DNA of 64,000 bases from contig JAEYJO010000074.1 in the NCBI GenBank assembly GCA_023408815.1, positions 1 to 64,000 on the forward strand, given 5' to 3'. The first letter of the stretch is position 1; every line of letters begins with the position of its first letter. Of the stretch, positions 50,819 to 59,720 are shown piece by piece. A program made the position numbers and the translations under genes. The stretch is from Bacillota bacterium (GTDB taxonomy: Bacteria > Bacillota > Clostridia > Lachnospirales > Lachnospiraceae). A model generated the notes under the pieces. That model had not been told where the DNA came from and ran no database searches. It saw nothing but the letters and a program-made list of their open reading frames with translations.

Positions 50819-51610
50819 CTACTTTCTTGCAGATGTATCACCATCCAACGCTTCCATTCTTTCCATGATTTGGGTCAAGGTAGTAGCGAAACTATTATTT
50901 TCAAGCGCAACTTCTTCGCCCGCCCTCATCTCCGTATTTTTTTGTGACAAGAATCGTGAATCATTTCCGCTCTGCATTTCTACATTTTCTACCGCTTGTA
51001 TGCTCATATCTTTTCCCGCCTTCATCTCCATATTTTCTATAGTTTCCAGTTTTATGTTCAATATGAGTGCTTCCAAATCTGCCAAATCCATAATGATTTT
51101 TATATTGCTGGCTATCAGCGCTTCTATAACATCCGAGTCAAGCGCTTCCATGAAAATATCCCTTACTTTCATTGTGTGCTCTGGACTTTCTAGGCTTGTC
51201 CTGTTTTTCGCCGCAATATTTACTTCCGGACCTTCTATATCAGTCTCATTGATTCCGTGTACCTTAAAATTCGGTACTCTGATAAGATATTCTCCGGTTT
51301 CATCATCATACCTGACATACGCGGCCCCAAATATCTTCGACAGCTCCTTGCGATATAACTGTTTGCCGCCCTCAGCAGGCCTATTCTTCTTATTCCATAC
51401 CTTTCCTAAAACAACTCCCCTGCTGCTGCCATTTGATAAATGCGCAACAAAGACCTGTTGACCAATTTGGGGCGGGCTATATTCGTCGTTAAAGTTAGCA
51501 TATGGCAATTTGGCCGTAACAGCATTTCCTTTATCGGTATATTCCACCTGCACCATTCCCGTATCATAGTCAACGCTTGACACCTTACCTATTCTTATTC
51601 CAGTATTCAT
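50819..51610 (-). CDS. Baseplate spike protein V (gpV/gp45-like)
   Basis: A 263-residue protein. The N-terminal OB-fold (IRIGKVSSVDYDTGMVQVEYT, then SPPQIGQQVFVAHL and GVVLGKVWNKKN) is the usual gpV start. Residues 150-245 form a repeating pattern (IKLETIENMEMKAGKDMSIQ, then VENVEMQSGN) that should wind as a triple beta-helix needle. The protein forms the membrane-piercing spike of the contractile tail. Confidence 0.88.
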   Translation of the reverse strand: MNTGIRIGKVSSVDYDTGMVQVEYTDKGNAVTAKLPYANFNDEYSPPQIGQQVFVAHLSNGSSRGVVLGKVWNKKNRPAEGGKQLYRKELSKIFGAAYVRYDDETGEYLIRVPNFKVHGINETDIEGPEVNIAAKNRTSLESPEHTMKVRDIFMEALDSDVIEALIASNIKIIMDLADLEALILNIKLETIENMEMKAGKDMSIQAVENVEMQSGNDSRFLSQKNTEMRAGEEVALENNSFATTLTQIMERMEALDGDTSARK

Positions 51611-51615
51611 ATCTC

Positions 51616-52875
51616 TTACCCCTTTGGCGGAATGGTTAATGTAGTGCCTGGGAATATCCAGTGACCATTGCTGGAATCCGCCTTGCCTCTTTGCTTTGCG
51701 GTTTCCTCTATCGTGTCTTTATTAGCAGTATATATTTTTTCGTATTCCATCCCGTTTCCGTATAAGCTTTTCGCTATGCTCCATAAGGTATCACCGGAAA
51801 CAACCGTATAAGATGTGCCTGCTGCCGTGCTGCTTTCTTCCGCCTGCTCGACCGCACCAATAGATACCGTCTTTATCCTTGGTATGACGCGGTGCGCCTC
51901 TAACGTCGACTGGCATGTGCCTGAACCGCTCTTTTTTGTAATTACCTTATCTACATAATATTTTCCGTTGATCTTACTACCAAGTCCCGTTACATCTATG
52001 CAGGTACCGGAAAATATCTTTACATCCGTTTTTATGGTAATTGACATTGTTATGGCTTTCTTATTTTCATTGTTCAGCTTGGCGATTCCCTTGCGTTCGG
52101 CATCCTTGATATTGTCCGTATTCTCATTTATTTCCAGTATCCGGTTCCCGCCACCAATGATTATATGATATTCTTCCGCATCGTTCGGGTCTGTATAACG
52201 TAGGTTCGCGCCGGTATAGGTACCTGCTACCGTAGATTTATAATTCCATTTGACCATGTCTGTTTCATCTATAGTTCTTACGCTTGCCCGCTTCTCATAG
52301 GTCTCTTCATCGAAGATAATGATTTTATTAGCGTAGACTTTCATTGCAAGTCCATAGTCCGAACACAGCGAGTAAAGGAACTTACAATCCGTCTGCTCAT
52401 TCTGTTCTATGATTTCTACCGGTATATCCTCCGCTTCATAATAAAATGATACATTTGCCCTACCTGCAATTTCCTTTGCAATCTGCTGTATCGTGATGCT
52501 TTCCCATGTTTTAGTTCTATTTTGAGAATTAAACGGCTCATTTCTCGGTATGGATACGGCTCCAATCTCACCACTTAGAGGCCTGCCACTAAACGTCATA
52601 TCATCCACTTCAAATTCTCCGCAGTATAAAGTATTTACGTCCCCGGGAGTATCCCAATCACGGAGCACAATAGTTCCGCTCATCCGGTCTCCCTTATTCG
52701 GCATCCACTCATCTATCCATTTTTTGTGGTCATTTTTTAAGCTGATACTAATAGAGTCGGATTCTCCGGAAGCCACATCCGTGTATGTATATTGTTCCAA
52801 ATCTTCATTTATAGGTGTTGTAATATCTTTACCTTCATACTGAATTTCTATTTCTACTCTTCTTCCTTGCTCCAT
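51616..52875 (-). CDS. Phage late-control/hub protein D with a C-terminal LysM domain
   Basis: A 419-residue protein. Residues 1-330 resemble P2 gpD/Mu gp44, the tail hub, with SISLKNDHKKWIDEWMPNKGDRMSG and ITIQQIAKEIAGRANVSFYYEAED (landmarks). After a linker, a LysM domain (about 355-418, YTVVSGDTLWSIAKSLYGNG) ends the protein. In P2 the LysM-like function is a separate gpX, and here a gpX gene is also present directly upstream. The LysM may bind the spike or peptidoglycan. The gpX stop codon lies within the ribosome site of this gene. Confidence 0.9.
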   Translation of the reverse strand: MEQGRRVEIEIQYEGKDITTPINEDLEQYTYTDVASGESDSISISLKNDHKKWIDEWMPNKGDRMSGTIVLRDWDTPGDVNTLYCGEFEVDDMTFSGRPLSGEIGAVSIPRNEPFNSQNRTKTWESITIQQIAKEIAGRANVSFYYEAEDIPVEIIEQNEQTDCKFLYSLCSDYGLAMKVYANKIIIFDEETYEKRASVRTIDETDMVKWNYKSTVAGTYTGANLRYTDPNDAEEYHIIIGGGNRILEINENTDNIKDAERKGIAKLNNENKKAITMSITIKTDVKIFSGTCIDVTGLGSKINGKYYVDKVITKKSGSGTCQSTLEAHRVIPRIKTVSIGAVEQAEESSTAAGTSYTVVSGDTLWSIAKSLYGNGMEYEKIYTANKDTIEETAKQRGKADSSNGHWIFPGTTLTIPPKG

Positions 52876-52878
52876 TTT

Positions 52879-53067
52879 CTACCTCCAAGGTGGTAAATCC
52901 TTTCTTTGTTCCGGCAGCTCCGGCGTATTTAACTTGATACCGTAGGGAAAGACAAATATATTTAAATGCTGCGGATTGCTTTGCATAAGGTAATCCGCAT
53001 ATTTTTCGCTGCCATATACTTCTTTCGCTATCTGGTCCCAAGCTTGACCTTGCTTTGTTATGTACAT
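52879..53067 (-). CDS. Phage tail protein X
   Basis: A 62-residue protein of the gpX family, a short LysM-like fold: TKQGQAWDQIAKEVYGSEKYA and NPQHLNIFVFPYGIKLNTPEL. The start at 53067 follows GGGAGAG. A longer frame would start inside the hicAB terminator. It sits between hub gene D and the HicAB insert. Confidence 0.88.
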   Translation of the reverse strand: MYITKQGQAWDQIAKEVYGSEKYADYLMQSNPQHLNIFVFPYGIKLNTPELPEQRKDLPPWR

Positions 53068-53087
53068 ACGCTCTCCCTTTATGGTAT

Positions 53088-53118
53088 AAGAAAAGACGCT
53101 GCATTCCTGCAACGTCTT
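53088..53118 (-). terminator. Terminator of the hicAB unit
   Basis: On the minus strand AAGACGTTGCA pairs with TGCAGCGTCTT (one G-U pair) around a 4-nt loop, followed by TTTTCTTAT. It lies 20 nt beyond the hicB stop. Confidence 0.8.
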
Positions 53119-53138
53119 CTCGTTTAATGTTCATATTA

Positions 53139-53561
53139 TTATTTTGATAAATTTAGTTCTGCCATTAAAGCATCTCGCAATACCTGGGAAACATTAATTC
53201 CTGCGCTGGTTGCTTCTGAGTCCAACCATTTAGGAAGAGTAACATTCCTTCTCACTGATTTCTTTTCCATCCTATTTCTATAATAAGTAAAATCAATATC
53301 CACGTAGGTTAATATTCCTTGGGAGTAATCAAAAATTTCTGTATCTTCGCGTGCCTTTCTTATCGCGTCTTCTTTACTGGAAGGCACCGGCAACTCCATA
53401 CTGTTATCTTCAATCGATACTCCTTTTAGTCCAATAGCATCCCTCGCCATTTCGATTGCATCTGCAAAATTTTTACCCTCGGTATAAATATCCATATCCG
53501 GTACATAAACTAAAAAATCATTTCCACTTTGTGCAATGAACGTCGGATATACTTGTTTCAT
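53139..53561 (-). CDS. hicB: HicB-family antitoxin
   Basis: A 140-residue antitoxin. The N-terminal partially degraded RNase H-like fold (YPTFIAQSGNDFLVYVPDMD, then FADAIEMARDAIGL) binds HicA. The C-terminal ribbon-helix-helix (RRNVTLPKWLDSEATSAGIN, VSQVLRDAL) binds the operator. It is encoded after hicA, as is usual for the hicAB order. A hairpin at 53605-53629 between the genes could tune the ratio. It probably represses the promoter at 53814-53842. Confidence 0.92.
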   Translation of the reverse strand: MKQVYPTFIAQSGNDFLVYVPDMDIYTEGKNFADAIEMARDAIGLKGVSIEDNSMELPVPSSKEDAIRKAREDTEIFDYSQGILTYVDIDFTYYRNRMEKKSVRRNVTLPKWLDSEATSAGINVSQVLRDALMAELNLSK

Positions 53562-53615
53562 AGTACCACCTTTCTTTCTCCTTTTCTTTTTTATATTTAG
53601 CGGTAATGGGGATTT

Positions 53616-53786
53616 TTACAATCCCCATTTTTTCAATATTCTTTTGGCTGTTATTTCATTAATTTCTTTGTGCCTTGGAATCTGCTCCGTTTCACTCCCT
53701 CTTTTGTATGTATCATGGTTTCCACCATGTTCTTTAAAAGTGAAACCCGCTTCTTCAAGCTTTTTTATCAAGTCACGTTGCTTCAT
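53616..53786 (-). CDS. hicA: HicA-family mRNA interferase toxin
   Basis: A 56-residue double-stranded-RNA-binding-fold toxin that cleaves mRNA when free of HicB. The product begins MKQRDLIKKLEEAGFTFKEH and contains GGNHDTYKRG with the catalytic His, then IPRHKEINEITAKRILKK. The ATG at 53786 has GGAGG 12 nt upstream. The reading frame ends inside a GGGGATT/AATCCCC hairpin. The small size and the motifs fit the family fully. Confidence 0.92.
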   Translation of the reverse strand: MKQRDLIKKLEEAGFTFKEHGGNHDTYKRGSETEQIPRHKEINEITAKRILKKWGL

Positions 53787-53813
53787 AAGTTATTATTACC
53801 TCCTTATAAATAC

Positions 53814-53842
53814 ATTATACACACTATAGTGCGCATTGTCAA
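53814..53842 (-). promoter_or_regulatory. Consensus promoter with operator for hicAB
   Basis: On the minus strand TTGACA (53842-53837), a 17-nt spacer and TATAAT (53819-53814), a perfect match. The spacer contains the palindrome CACTATAGTG (53822-53831), a likely HicB operator. Upstream are two GTGTATAAAAA direct repeats. Confidence 0.88.
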
Positions 53843-53875
53843 TACTTTTTATACACATTTTTATACACACTTATA

Positions 53876-56800
53876 CTATGAAAAACTTAATCTCCGATGA
53901 TTCTTCTGCCATTTCTCCATCATGGCCTCCCACTTTTCAAATGACGCTTCGACATGATTATCCATATCCTTTTGACTAGGAGCTTCCCCATAAAAATTAT
54001 AAACGGGACTAAAAGGAAAACTGTAACTTTCATCATTATTATTTGTGGTGTTGGACGTTCCGCTTCCTTCATCTCCTAATATCTTGGTCATTAAGACGGA
54101 GAAACTGCCCTCACGCCCGGATATGCCTAGACGCTCTCCCGTTTCCTCCCATAGCGATTTAGAACGCTCGGAGCCGTCAATGGGTATCAGTGCCTCATCA
54201 TATCCTCTTTCCGCAATTAAGGCGTTTTGTGGATATGTTGCGAAGCCGCCATATCCGTATGCTTTCATTCTTGGGCTATTAGGGTTTGTAAATTGATTAT
54301 TTGTATAGATTTTTACCCAGGCTTCCATCTCAATCGGGTCTGAAAACTTATCTGTATATCCTGCTTTTATTGCAGCATAAGCTTCTTCCGCCGCTTCACT
54401 TACTTTTTCTTCATCGACGGCGGTCGGCTCATAATTTTGACTTATGGCTTGTTGCCCTAAAGCGTCGAAAATCATTGATTTATCTTTCGATAACAACCCA
54501 ATTGCTAGTCCTTCATTGATACCGTCTGTTATATACTGCGGTATTGCTTTTCCGGCATCGATGTATTCCTGCTGTAATTTCTGTAGTTCCTCAACTCCCG
54601 GCTTGTATTCCTTCCACAACTCCCCTATGGCTTTTTTTGTAGTTGAATCTATACCATCCAACCCTGCTTCTTGTGCTAATATTTGATACTGCATGTCAGA
54701 ATTGGGGAGAGTTTCCATGTTCTTTATTCTATCGGTAGCTCTTCCAACAGCATCCGGCATATTATCTATATATCCACCAGCCTCATCCTCGTAATGCTGT
54801 CGTATAGACTGCCCCATAAAACTGGTTGCCTTTGCTTCCAGACTGCCTACCTGCTCCAGATAATTTTCTTTATATTCTGCCAGCTCCGCATCATATTCAG
54901 CCTGCGTCATTTTACTTTCTGGGTCCGCAAACCTAGCTCTTGCGCTGGCATTGGCTAATGTATAGGCTTCCTCATAATCCTTTCTCGCCTGCTCCATCTG
55001 CTCATTGATTTCTGCCTGAAGGTTCTGGAAAGAATCCGAATCAAGCTCTTGGGTAGAATATTTCAATCCGAGAAGGTCCAGATTGGCTTCATACTGTCCC
55101 TCGGTCAATGATGCCTTTATATTTGCCATTTGCTGTTGCAAGCCAGAAATTAATTTTGCTTCGTCTGGCTCCAAGAGTCCATCCGTAAACGCATCGGTAA
55201 TTGCCGCGTTTAGTTGCGTACCGAGATTTGCAAGTTCCTGCTGTTTATCCGAGTAGAATTCATTAATCCGCGTGACGATATTTGCGCCTTCCAAATCATC
55301 ATCCGTAAGGACTCCCACCGCTAAATTAACAGAATACTGCTCCTGCTCCACGTAAGCCTGAACATCATCAACATATGAGGCTATGTTTTGCTTATATCGC
55401 TCCTGCTCATCCTCTTTCAGATTCATTCCGATGGAAACTTTCCAGTTCATCCGGTTCAGTTCAGTTACAGCATCATCTATACTTTCATCAATGCCATCCA
55501 ATTCCCGCAGGGCATCTATGGACTCCCGCACTTGCCCCAGGCTGTCATTATCAACAATATAAGCCGCTGTCTCCTCCAAATCCGATAAAGACAAGGTTAT
55601 ATTTCCAAAGTGCCTATCAAGATTCGCCTTTTTTGCATCTTCCGCTGATTTTTTAACAGCAACCGTTACTCCGCCAATCACTGCCGCAGCACCAGTAAGA
55701 CCGAGTATCGGAAGCGATGCCACGCCCAGAGCCGTAAAGGATCCAGCTAATGACGAGATTCCCTTTGCAACCTTATAAGTCGCAAGTGCGGAGCCAACTC
55801 CTACAATGGTTCCTTCCAGCAACTCCGGATTGTCTGCCAGCCATCCGCCTACCGCCAGAAACGGGTCGGCAATATCTCCGATGACTCCTGCCAAATCCTT
55901 TGTAACCCTTATGGCCGTGGGTACTCCGTCAACTATTTCCTGTGCTATTTCGCTGATTACGTTACTGCTGCCTATGCTCGCCGTAGCCTCATGCATTAAA
56001 TCCGAGAATATGTCTATACCATCTCGCATTGGCCCGTTAATCTGGTCATTAATTTCAATCCCAAATTCTGTAATGCCGTTTTTCATGACAGCAATCTTAC
56101 TTTCCGTCGTTTCATATCTCGTTCCGGCTTCTTTAGCAAGTGCTGTATTCTCTTCCCATGCTTTGTTCGCTGTCTCCACAGCATTCGCCATGAGATCGCC
56201 GGCATTTGCCAGGCTTAAAAGTGTATTGCTGAGACGTACCTCTGTAAGTCCCATTTCATCAAGGATAACCGTTGCCGATTTTCCATTTCTTTCAATATCA
56301 TTTAATCCGCCGATGAAGGCAGATGCGGCGGATAAACCGTCTTTTTCAAAAGCCTGTTTAAATTCTTCCACGGACATTCCTGCAACTTTGGCATAGTCCT
56401 TTAAATCCTTGGCTCCGGTTTCTACGGACACCTGAATGCCCTTAATGAATTTACTCATGGCAGAGCCGCCTGCTTCCGCTTCGATTCCTACACTTGACAT
56501 TGCGGTAGACATGGCCATGATCTGAGCTTCAGAAAATCCCGCTAATTCTCCGGCCGAAGCAAGTCTTGTTGCCATTGCCACAACGTCCGCTTCTGTTGTG
56601 GCGAAGTTATTTCCCAGGTCTACTATTACGGAGCCTAACTCATCGTAATTATCCGCCGACATTTTCGTAATGTTTGCAAATTTAGCCAGTGAGCTGGCCG
56701 CCTCCGTGGATGATAGATTCGTGGACTCACCTAAATCTATCATTGTTCTTGTAAATTCAAGAAGGTTATCCTTCTGTATTCCCAGCTGTCCGGCAGCTTC

Positions 56801-57232
56801 GGCCACCTCAGAGATTTCCACTGCCGATGCGGGTATTTCCCTTGTCATTGCAAGGATTTCTTCTCGCATCTGCGCATATTCTGCGGTAGTGGCATCGGTT
56901 GTCTTTTTCACGCCGGCAAATGCGGATTCAAATTGTATGCCAGCATTTGCGGATGCCGTCCCTATTGCTATGATGGCGGTGCCTGCGGCGGTGGCTCCTG
57001 TGGCCACCGCCTTAAATGCTTTGACACCTGCCTTTTCCAATCCATTAAAAAAGGGCTCCGTTTCCTGGAGTACTTGACTAAATGATTGTTTCGTGATGGA
57101 GGAGGCTAGTGCTGCTTCTCTTGCAATTTTTTGTAATTCTTTTCTAGTCAAGTCCGTGCTGTTATACAAAGACTTTTCTATTTCACCGGCTATTTTTATC
57201 GCCATCCGGTATTCACTGTTTTTTGCCGCCAA
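53876..57232 (-). CDS. Phage tail tape measure protein
   Basis: An 1118-residue protein that sets tail length. A helical N-terminus leads into the TP901-type core (AFAGVKKTTDATTAEYAQMR, AGQLGIQKDNLLEFTRTMID, STEAASSLAKFANIT). Hydrophobic stretches near 75-100 and 480-535 follow, and then long coiled-coil regions. The start is TTG at 57232 with GGGAGG 9 nt upstream. It overlaps the end of the frameshifted chaperone product by 20 nt, the usual arrangement. Confidence 0.93.
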   Translation of the reverse strand: MAAKNSEYRMAIKIAGEIEKSLYNSTDLTRKELQKIAREAALASSITKQSFSQVLQETEPFFNGLEKAGVKAFKAVATGATAAGTAIIAIGTASANAGIQFESAFAGVKKTTDATTAEYAQMREEILAMTREIPASAVEISEVAEAAGQLGIQKDNLLEFTRTMIDLGESTNLSSTEAASSLAKFANITKMSADNYDELGSVIVDLGNNFATTEADVVAMATRLASAGELAGFSEAQIMAMSTAMSSVGIEAEAGGSAMSKFIKGIQVSVETGAKDLKDYAKVAGMSVEEFKQAFEKDGLSAASAFIGGLNDIERNGKSATVILDEMGLTEVRLSNTLLSLANAGDLMANAVETANKAWEENTALAKEAGTRYETTESKIAVMKNGITEFGIEINDQINGPMRDGIDIFSDLMHEATASIGSSNVISEIAQEIVDGVPTAIRVTKDLAGVIGDIADPFLAVGGWLADNPELLEGTIVGVGSALATYKVAKGISSLAGSFTALGVASLPILGLTGAAAVIGGVTVAVKKSAEDAKKANLDRHFGNITLSLSDLEETAAYIVDNDSLGQVRESIDALRELDGIDESIDDAVTELNRMNWKVSIGMNLKEDEQERYKQNIASYVDDVQAYVEQEQYSVNLAVGVLTDDDLEGANIVTRINEFYSDKQQELANLGTQLNAAITDAFTDGLLEPDEAKLISGLQQQMANIKASLTEGQYEANLDLLGLKYSTQELDSDSFQNLQAEINEQMEQARKDYEEAYTLANASARARFADPESKMTQAEYDAELAEYKENYLEQVGSLEAKATSFMGQSIRQHYEDEAGGYIDNMPDAVGRATDRIKNMETLPNSDMQYQILAQEAGLDGIDSTTKKAIGELWKEYKPGVEELQKLQQEYIDAGKAIPQYITDGINEGLAIGLLSKDKSMIFDALGQQAISQNYEPTAVDEEKVSEAAEEAYAAIKAGYTDKFSDPIEMEAWVKIYTNNQFTNPNSPRMKAYGYGGFATYPQNALIAERGYDEALIPIDGSERSKSLWEETGERLGISGREGSFSVLMTKILGDEGSGTSNTTNNNDESYSFPFSPVYNFYGEAPSQKDMDNHVEASFEKWEAMMEKWQKNHRRLSFS

Positions 57233-57721
57233 GTTGTTCCGCCTCCCTCACAATTTCCATTACCTCTAAAAAGGGCAAGCTATATAAAAAATCTAAGCCC
57301 GCCCTCATTCTCATAGAGAGTACAATCAATATTTTTCTGATATCACCAAAGTTCTCGGGTGCCATTCCTAGTAGTACAAAAAATAGTTCACCCGGCCCTT
57401 CACCTTCATGCTGTCCTTCATTGACAAATTACAGAAGAATTCAAATGGTAATTTGGTTGCCTGCATCGCAACATAAAAGGCATATTCCATTGTCATTTCA
57501 GGAGAAGCCGATGTATCTCCTCGTTTCTTCATCATTCTGTTAATAGCAATCATATCTGAGCCTGTAAGGTCTTCCAGTTTATTCATATCCAGTTCAGATA
57601 TTGCTTTACCTTCAAAGGTATATGTTTTTGAAAGCTTAATGAGCATGAAATCTGCGACCTTTATTTCCTCCGCGCCCTCTTCAGTTACATCCTTTTCCAT
57701 TAATTCTTTATCTTTTTCCAC
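57213..57721 (-). CDS. Tail assembly chaperone, -1 frameshift product (E-E' fusion)
   Basis: A -1 shift at the slippery heptamer T-TTT-TTG (57383-57377), near the end of the shorter chaperone gene, opens a frame of about 55 further codons that stops at 57213. The product would have 169 residues. The extension reads LFFVLLGMAPENFGDIRKIL then GLDFLYSLPFLEVMEIVREA, a typical chaperone C-terminus. Frameshifting just before the tape measure gene is a widely conserved trait of long-tailed phages (lambda G/GT, P2 E/E+E'). It is inferred here from position, heptamer and open frame. Confidence 0.85.
57368..57721 (-). CDS. Tail assembly chaperone, unshifted form (gpE-like)
   Basis: A 117-residue acidic protein with VADFMLIKLSKTYTFEGKAI, EDLTGSDMIAINRMMKKRGD and YAFYVAMQATKLPFEFF, as in the Mu gp41/P2 gpE chaperone group. 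It coats the tape measure protein during tail assembly. The frame ends with YFLYY at a TAG directly after the slippery site. It follows the tail tube gene by 10 nt. Confidence 0.88.
   Translation of the reverse strand: MEKDKELMEKDVTEEGAEEIKVADFMLIKLSKTYTFEGKAISELDMNKLEDLTGSDMIAINRMMKKRGDTSASPEMTMEYAFYVAMQATKLPFEFFCNLSMKDSMKVKGRVNYFLYY
57377..57383 (-). promoter_or_regulatory. -1 ribosomal frameshift site
   Basis: TTTTTTG in the register T-TTT-TTG, seven bases before the unshifted stop codon. It fits the X-XXY-YYZ rule for tandem slippage. Confidence 0.8.
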
Positions 57722-57731
57722 ATTATCCTCC

Positions 57732-58253
57732 TTAGCAATACTGACGCATTTGCTCCATGATATCCTTACCGTTTACTTTGTATACGGAATTTAATTTGTC
57801 CAGTTCCAGCTTTGACTGTCCATCAACTTCAATAAGAATATATAACAGTTCCAATGTGATGGATGCATTCATTGTAGTTCCGTTCTTCACCGTGCCGGGT
57901 TCAAACGCTTTTGTCTTTCCCCGAACCGCTACACGGAGATTCTTGAAACCATCGCCGCCTTCTCCTCTATCCAAGTTCTGCTGTGCTACGCGCAGGTTAA
58001 GGTCTACTACTTCCGTAGGGTCCGCAAAGCGAAATATATCTTCATCCAAATTAATGAAGGGAAGTTTCAGTTCCATGCTCTCATATTGCCCCATAACTGC
58101 CTGATTGAATTTTCCAAGGAGGCCAGAGCCTTCCATTTCTACTGTAAGCGCGTTAAAGGCAGGAAGCGCAACTTCTGTTATGCCTATAAGCACTTCACCC
58201 TGATCGTACACGTTGAATGTATGCGTTGCCGCCGCTAATATGTTGTTGCTCAT
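57732..58253 (-). CDS. Phage major tail tube protein (FII-like)
   Basis: A 173-residue protein of the P2 FII family: THTFNVYDQGEVLIGITEVALP near the start and KLELDKLNSVYKVNGKDIMEQ near the end. It forms the inner tube of the contractile tail. The start shares one base with the sheath gene stop (TAATG). Confidence 0.92.
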   Translation of the reverse strand: MSNNILAAATHTFNVYDQGEVLIGITEVALPAFNALTVEMEGSGLLGKFNQAVMGQYESMELKLPFINLDEDIFRFADPTEVVDLNLRVAQQNLDRGEGGDGFKNLRVAVRGKTKAFEPGTVKNGTTMNASITLELLYILIEVDGQSKLELDKLNSVYKVNGKDIMEQMRQYC

Positions 58254-59710
58254 TATTCACTACCTCCTAATGCATTTTCAAGCAGTGTCGGGTCAAAGGA
58301 AAGGACATTCAGGATATATTCTGCCGGAGTAAATGGTGCAAGGTACTGCCTTACCATAATCTTTCCTTCTAAGGCTTGCTCCGTCGTATTATCTTCTTTC
58401 CTATATTCCATTTTTGCTCCAGCAAACTTTCCCTGCTGCACGTAGCTGTTTCCCCTAATATTTTCTTTATCCACGATAGTCTCAATCAACCTGAAATTGG
58501 CTGGATTGTCAACTTCATCTGCGCATCTGACAATAAAAGCGTTCCCGTACCATGAAAATGCCCTTCGGCAACAAATCCACCGGTCTTTCGTTTCCGTCAC
58601 TTCCGGATAGGCCGCCGTATTGTTTCCCCAGCTCCTAAATCCCTGATTGTACAGAATAGTCACAATTCCTTGACCATTTAAAGCGTTTCCTTCCGGCTGA
58701 TCCAGGTTAATTTCTTGTCCATCTTCTAGTTGTGCGCCGGAAATTCTTAATATCCGGTTGGACGGGGATACTGTAGGAATAGAATCGTTGTCTGCGTCTG
58801 TCTGCGCGGTCATTGCACCATAGATGGCCGAATAATAATAGCTTACGCCGCTTACCGATGCTTTGGGCCAAAGAAGAATCATGTCCTCACTGTTCAGTCC
58901 ATAATCATCCTTTAACTGTGCGCAATCAGTATATTTTCTTGCGACCTCCGTATCAAGGTCAATTAGGCATTCGCAGCGGAATACCCCGTTGATCTCCCTG
59001 CATTTTGCTGATAGGACAGCCGCCACATTCTTTTTATGGCTCCAGCCTGGAGCAAGTAGCAATCCTGGAAATCTTCCACACACCGGATAGACTCTTCTTA
59101 CCAATTCAAGGCCCGATTCTTTACCTGTCTCGGCATCGATTCCTCCAATAATATCTGCTTCCGTCACCGCTTCCGGGGCGATGCTCGTTGAAGATACTTT
59201 TATCTTGGTTGCTGCTGCTCCCTGCCCTGCCGATAGGATCGTGATAACCAAATAGCCATCCGAGTCAAAAGAAGCAATATAATCCGTATCCTTTACCAAG
59301 AGGACATCACTATCTGTCTTTACTATTAAGGTATCAGCCAGAATCCCCAGCGCATCCACCGTGACCTGCTTATTAATTATAGTGTACTCTTTTTCAGCAT
59401 TATCTTTTTTATGCTTTGCCGGGTCAAGTACATTGCAGAGTACAACCGGACCTACTGCAAATATCTTAAAGTAAGCGCTTACAGCCTGACATAAGGTATA
59501 ATTTTTAAAATCCTCCGAGTAGCCTAATTTTCTCACAGCCTCGTCAAGAGAATTAACTAAAATTAACTGATCCGTTGTCTTTCTCGGCTCCTCTGCCAAA
59601 TGGATAGGCGCGGTTCCGAATATAACATGCAAGCCGGATTCGTTGTTTGTTGGAGTTGCAATGCTGGAACCCACTTCCTGCACATACGCTCCATGATAAT
59701 ATGTTGACAT
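58253..59710 (-). CDS. Phage tail sheath protein (FI-like)
   Basis: A 485-residue protein of the contractile sheath family: YHGAYVQEVGSSIATPTNNE at the start, DQLILVNSLDEAVRKLGYSE, then GQGIVTILYNQGFRSWGNNT and DRWICCRRAFSWYGN in the conserved C-terminal domain. It contracts to drive the tube into the cell, so the phage is a myovirus type. Confidence 0.95.
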   Translation of the reverse strand: MSTYYHGAYVQEVGSSIATPTNNESGLHVIFGTAPIHLAEEPRKTTDQLILVNSLDEAVRKLGYSEDFKNYTLCQAVSAYFKIFAVGPVVLCNVLDPAKHKKDNAEKEYTIINKQVTVDALGILADTLIVKTDSDVLLVKDTDYIASFDSDGYLVITILSAGQGAAATKIKVSSTSIAPEAVTEADIIGGIDAETGKESGLELVRRVYPVCGRFPGLLLAPGWSHKKNVAAVLSAKCREINGVFRCECLIDLDTEVARKYTDCAQLKDDYGLNSEDMILLWPKASVSGVSYYYSAIYGAMTAQTDADNDSIPTVSPSNRILRISGAQLEDGQEINLDQPEGNALNGQGIVTILYNQGFRSWGNNTAAYPEVTETKDRWICCRRAFSWYGNAFIVRCADEVDNPANFRLIETIVDKENIRGNSYVQQGKFAGAKMEYRKEDNTTEQALEGKIMVRQYLAPFTPAEYILNVLSFDPTLLENALGGSE

Positions 59711-59720
59711 ATTTTTCCTC

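Noticed and set aside
53605..53629. Hairpin between hicA and hicB as a terminator of hicA
   Set aside because: The U-tract is on the plus strand, while hicAB is transcribed on the minus strand. The real terminator is at 53088-53118.
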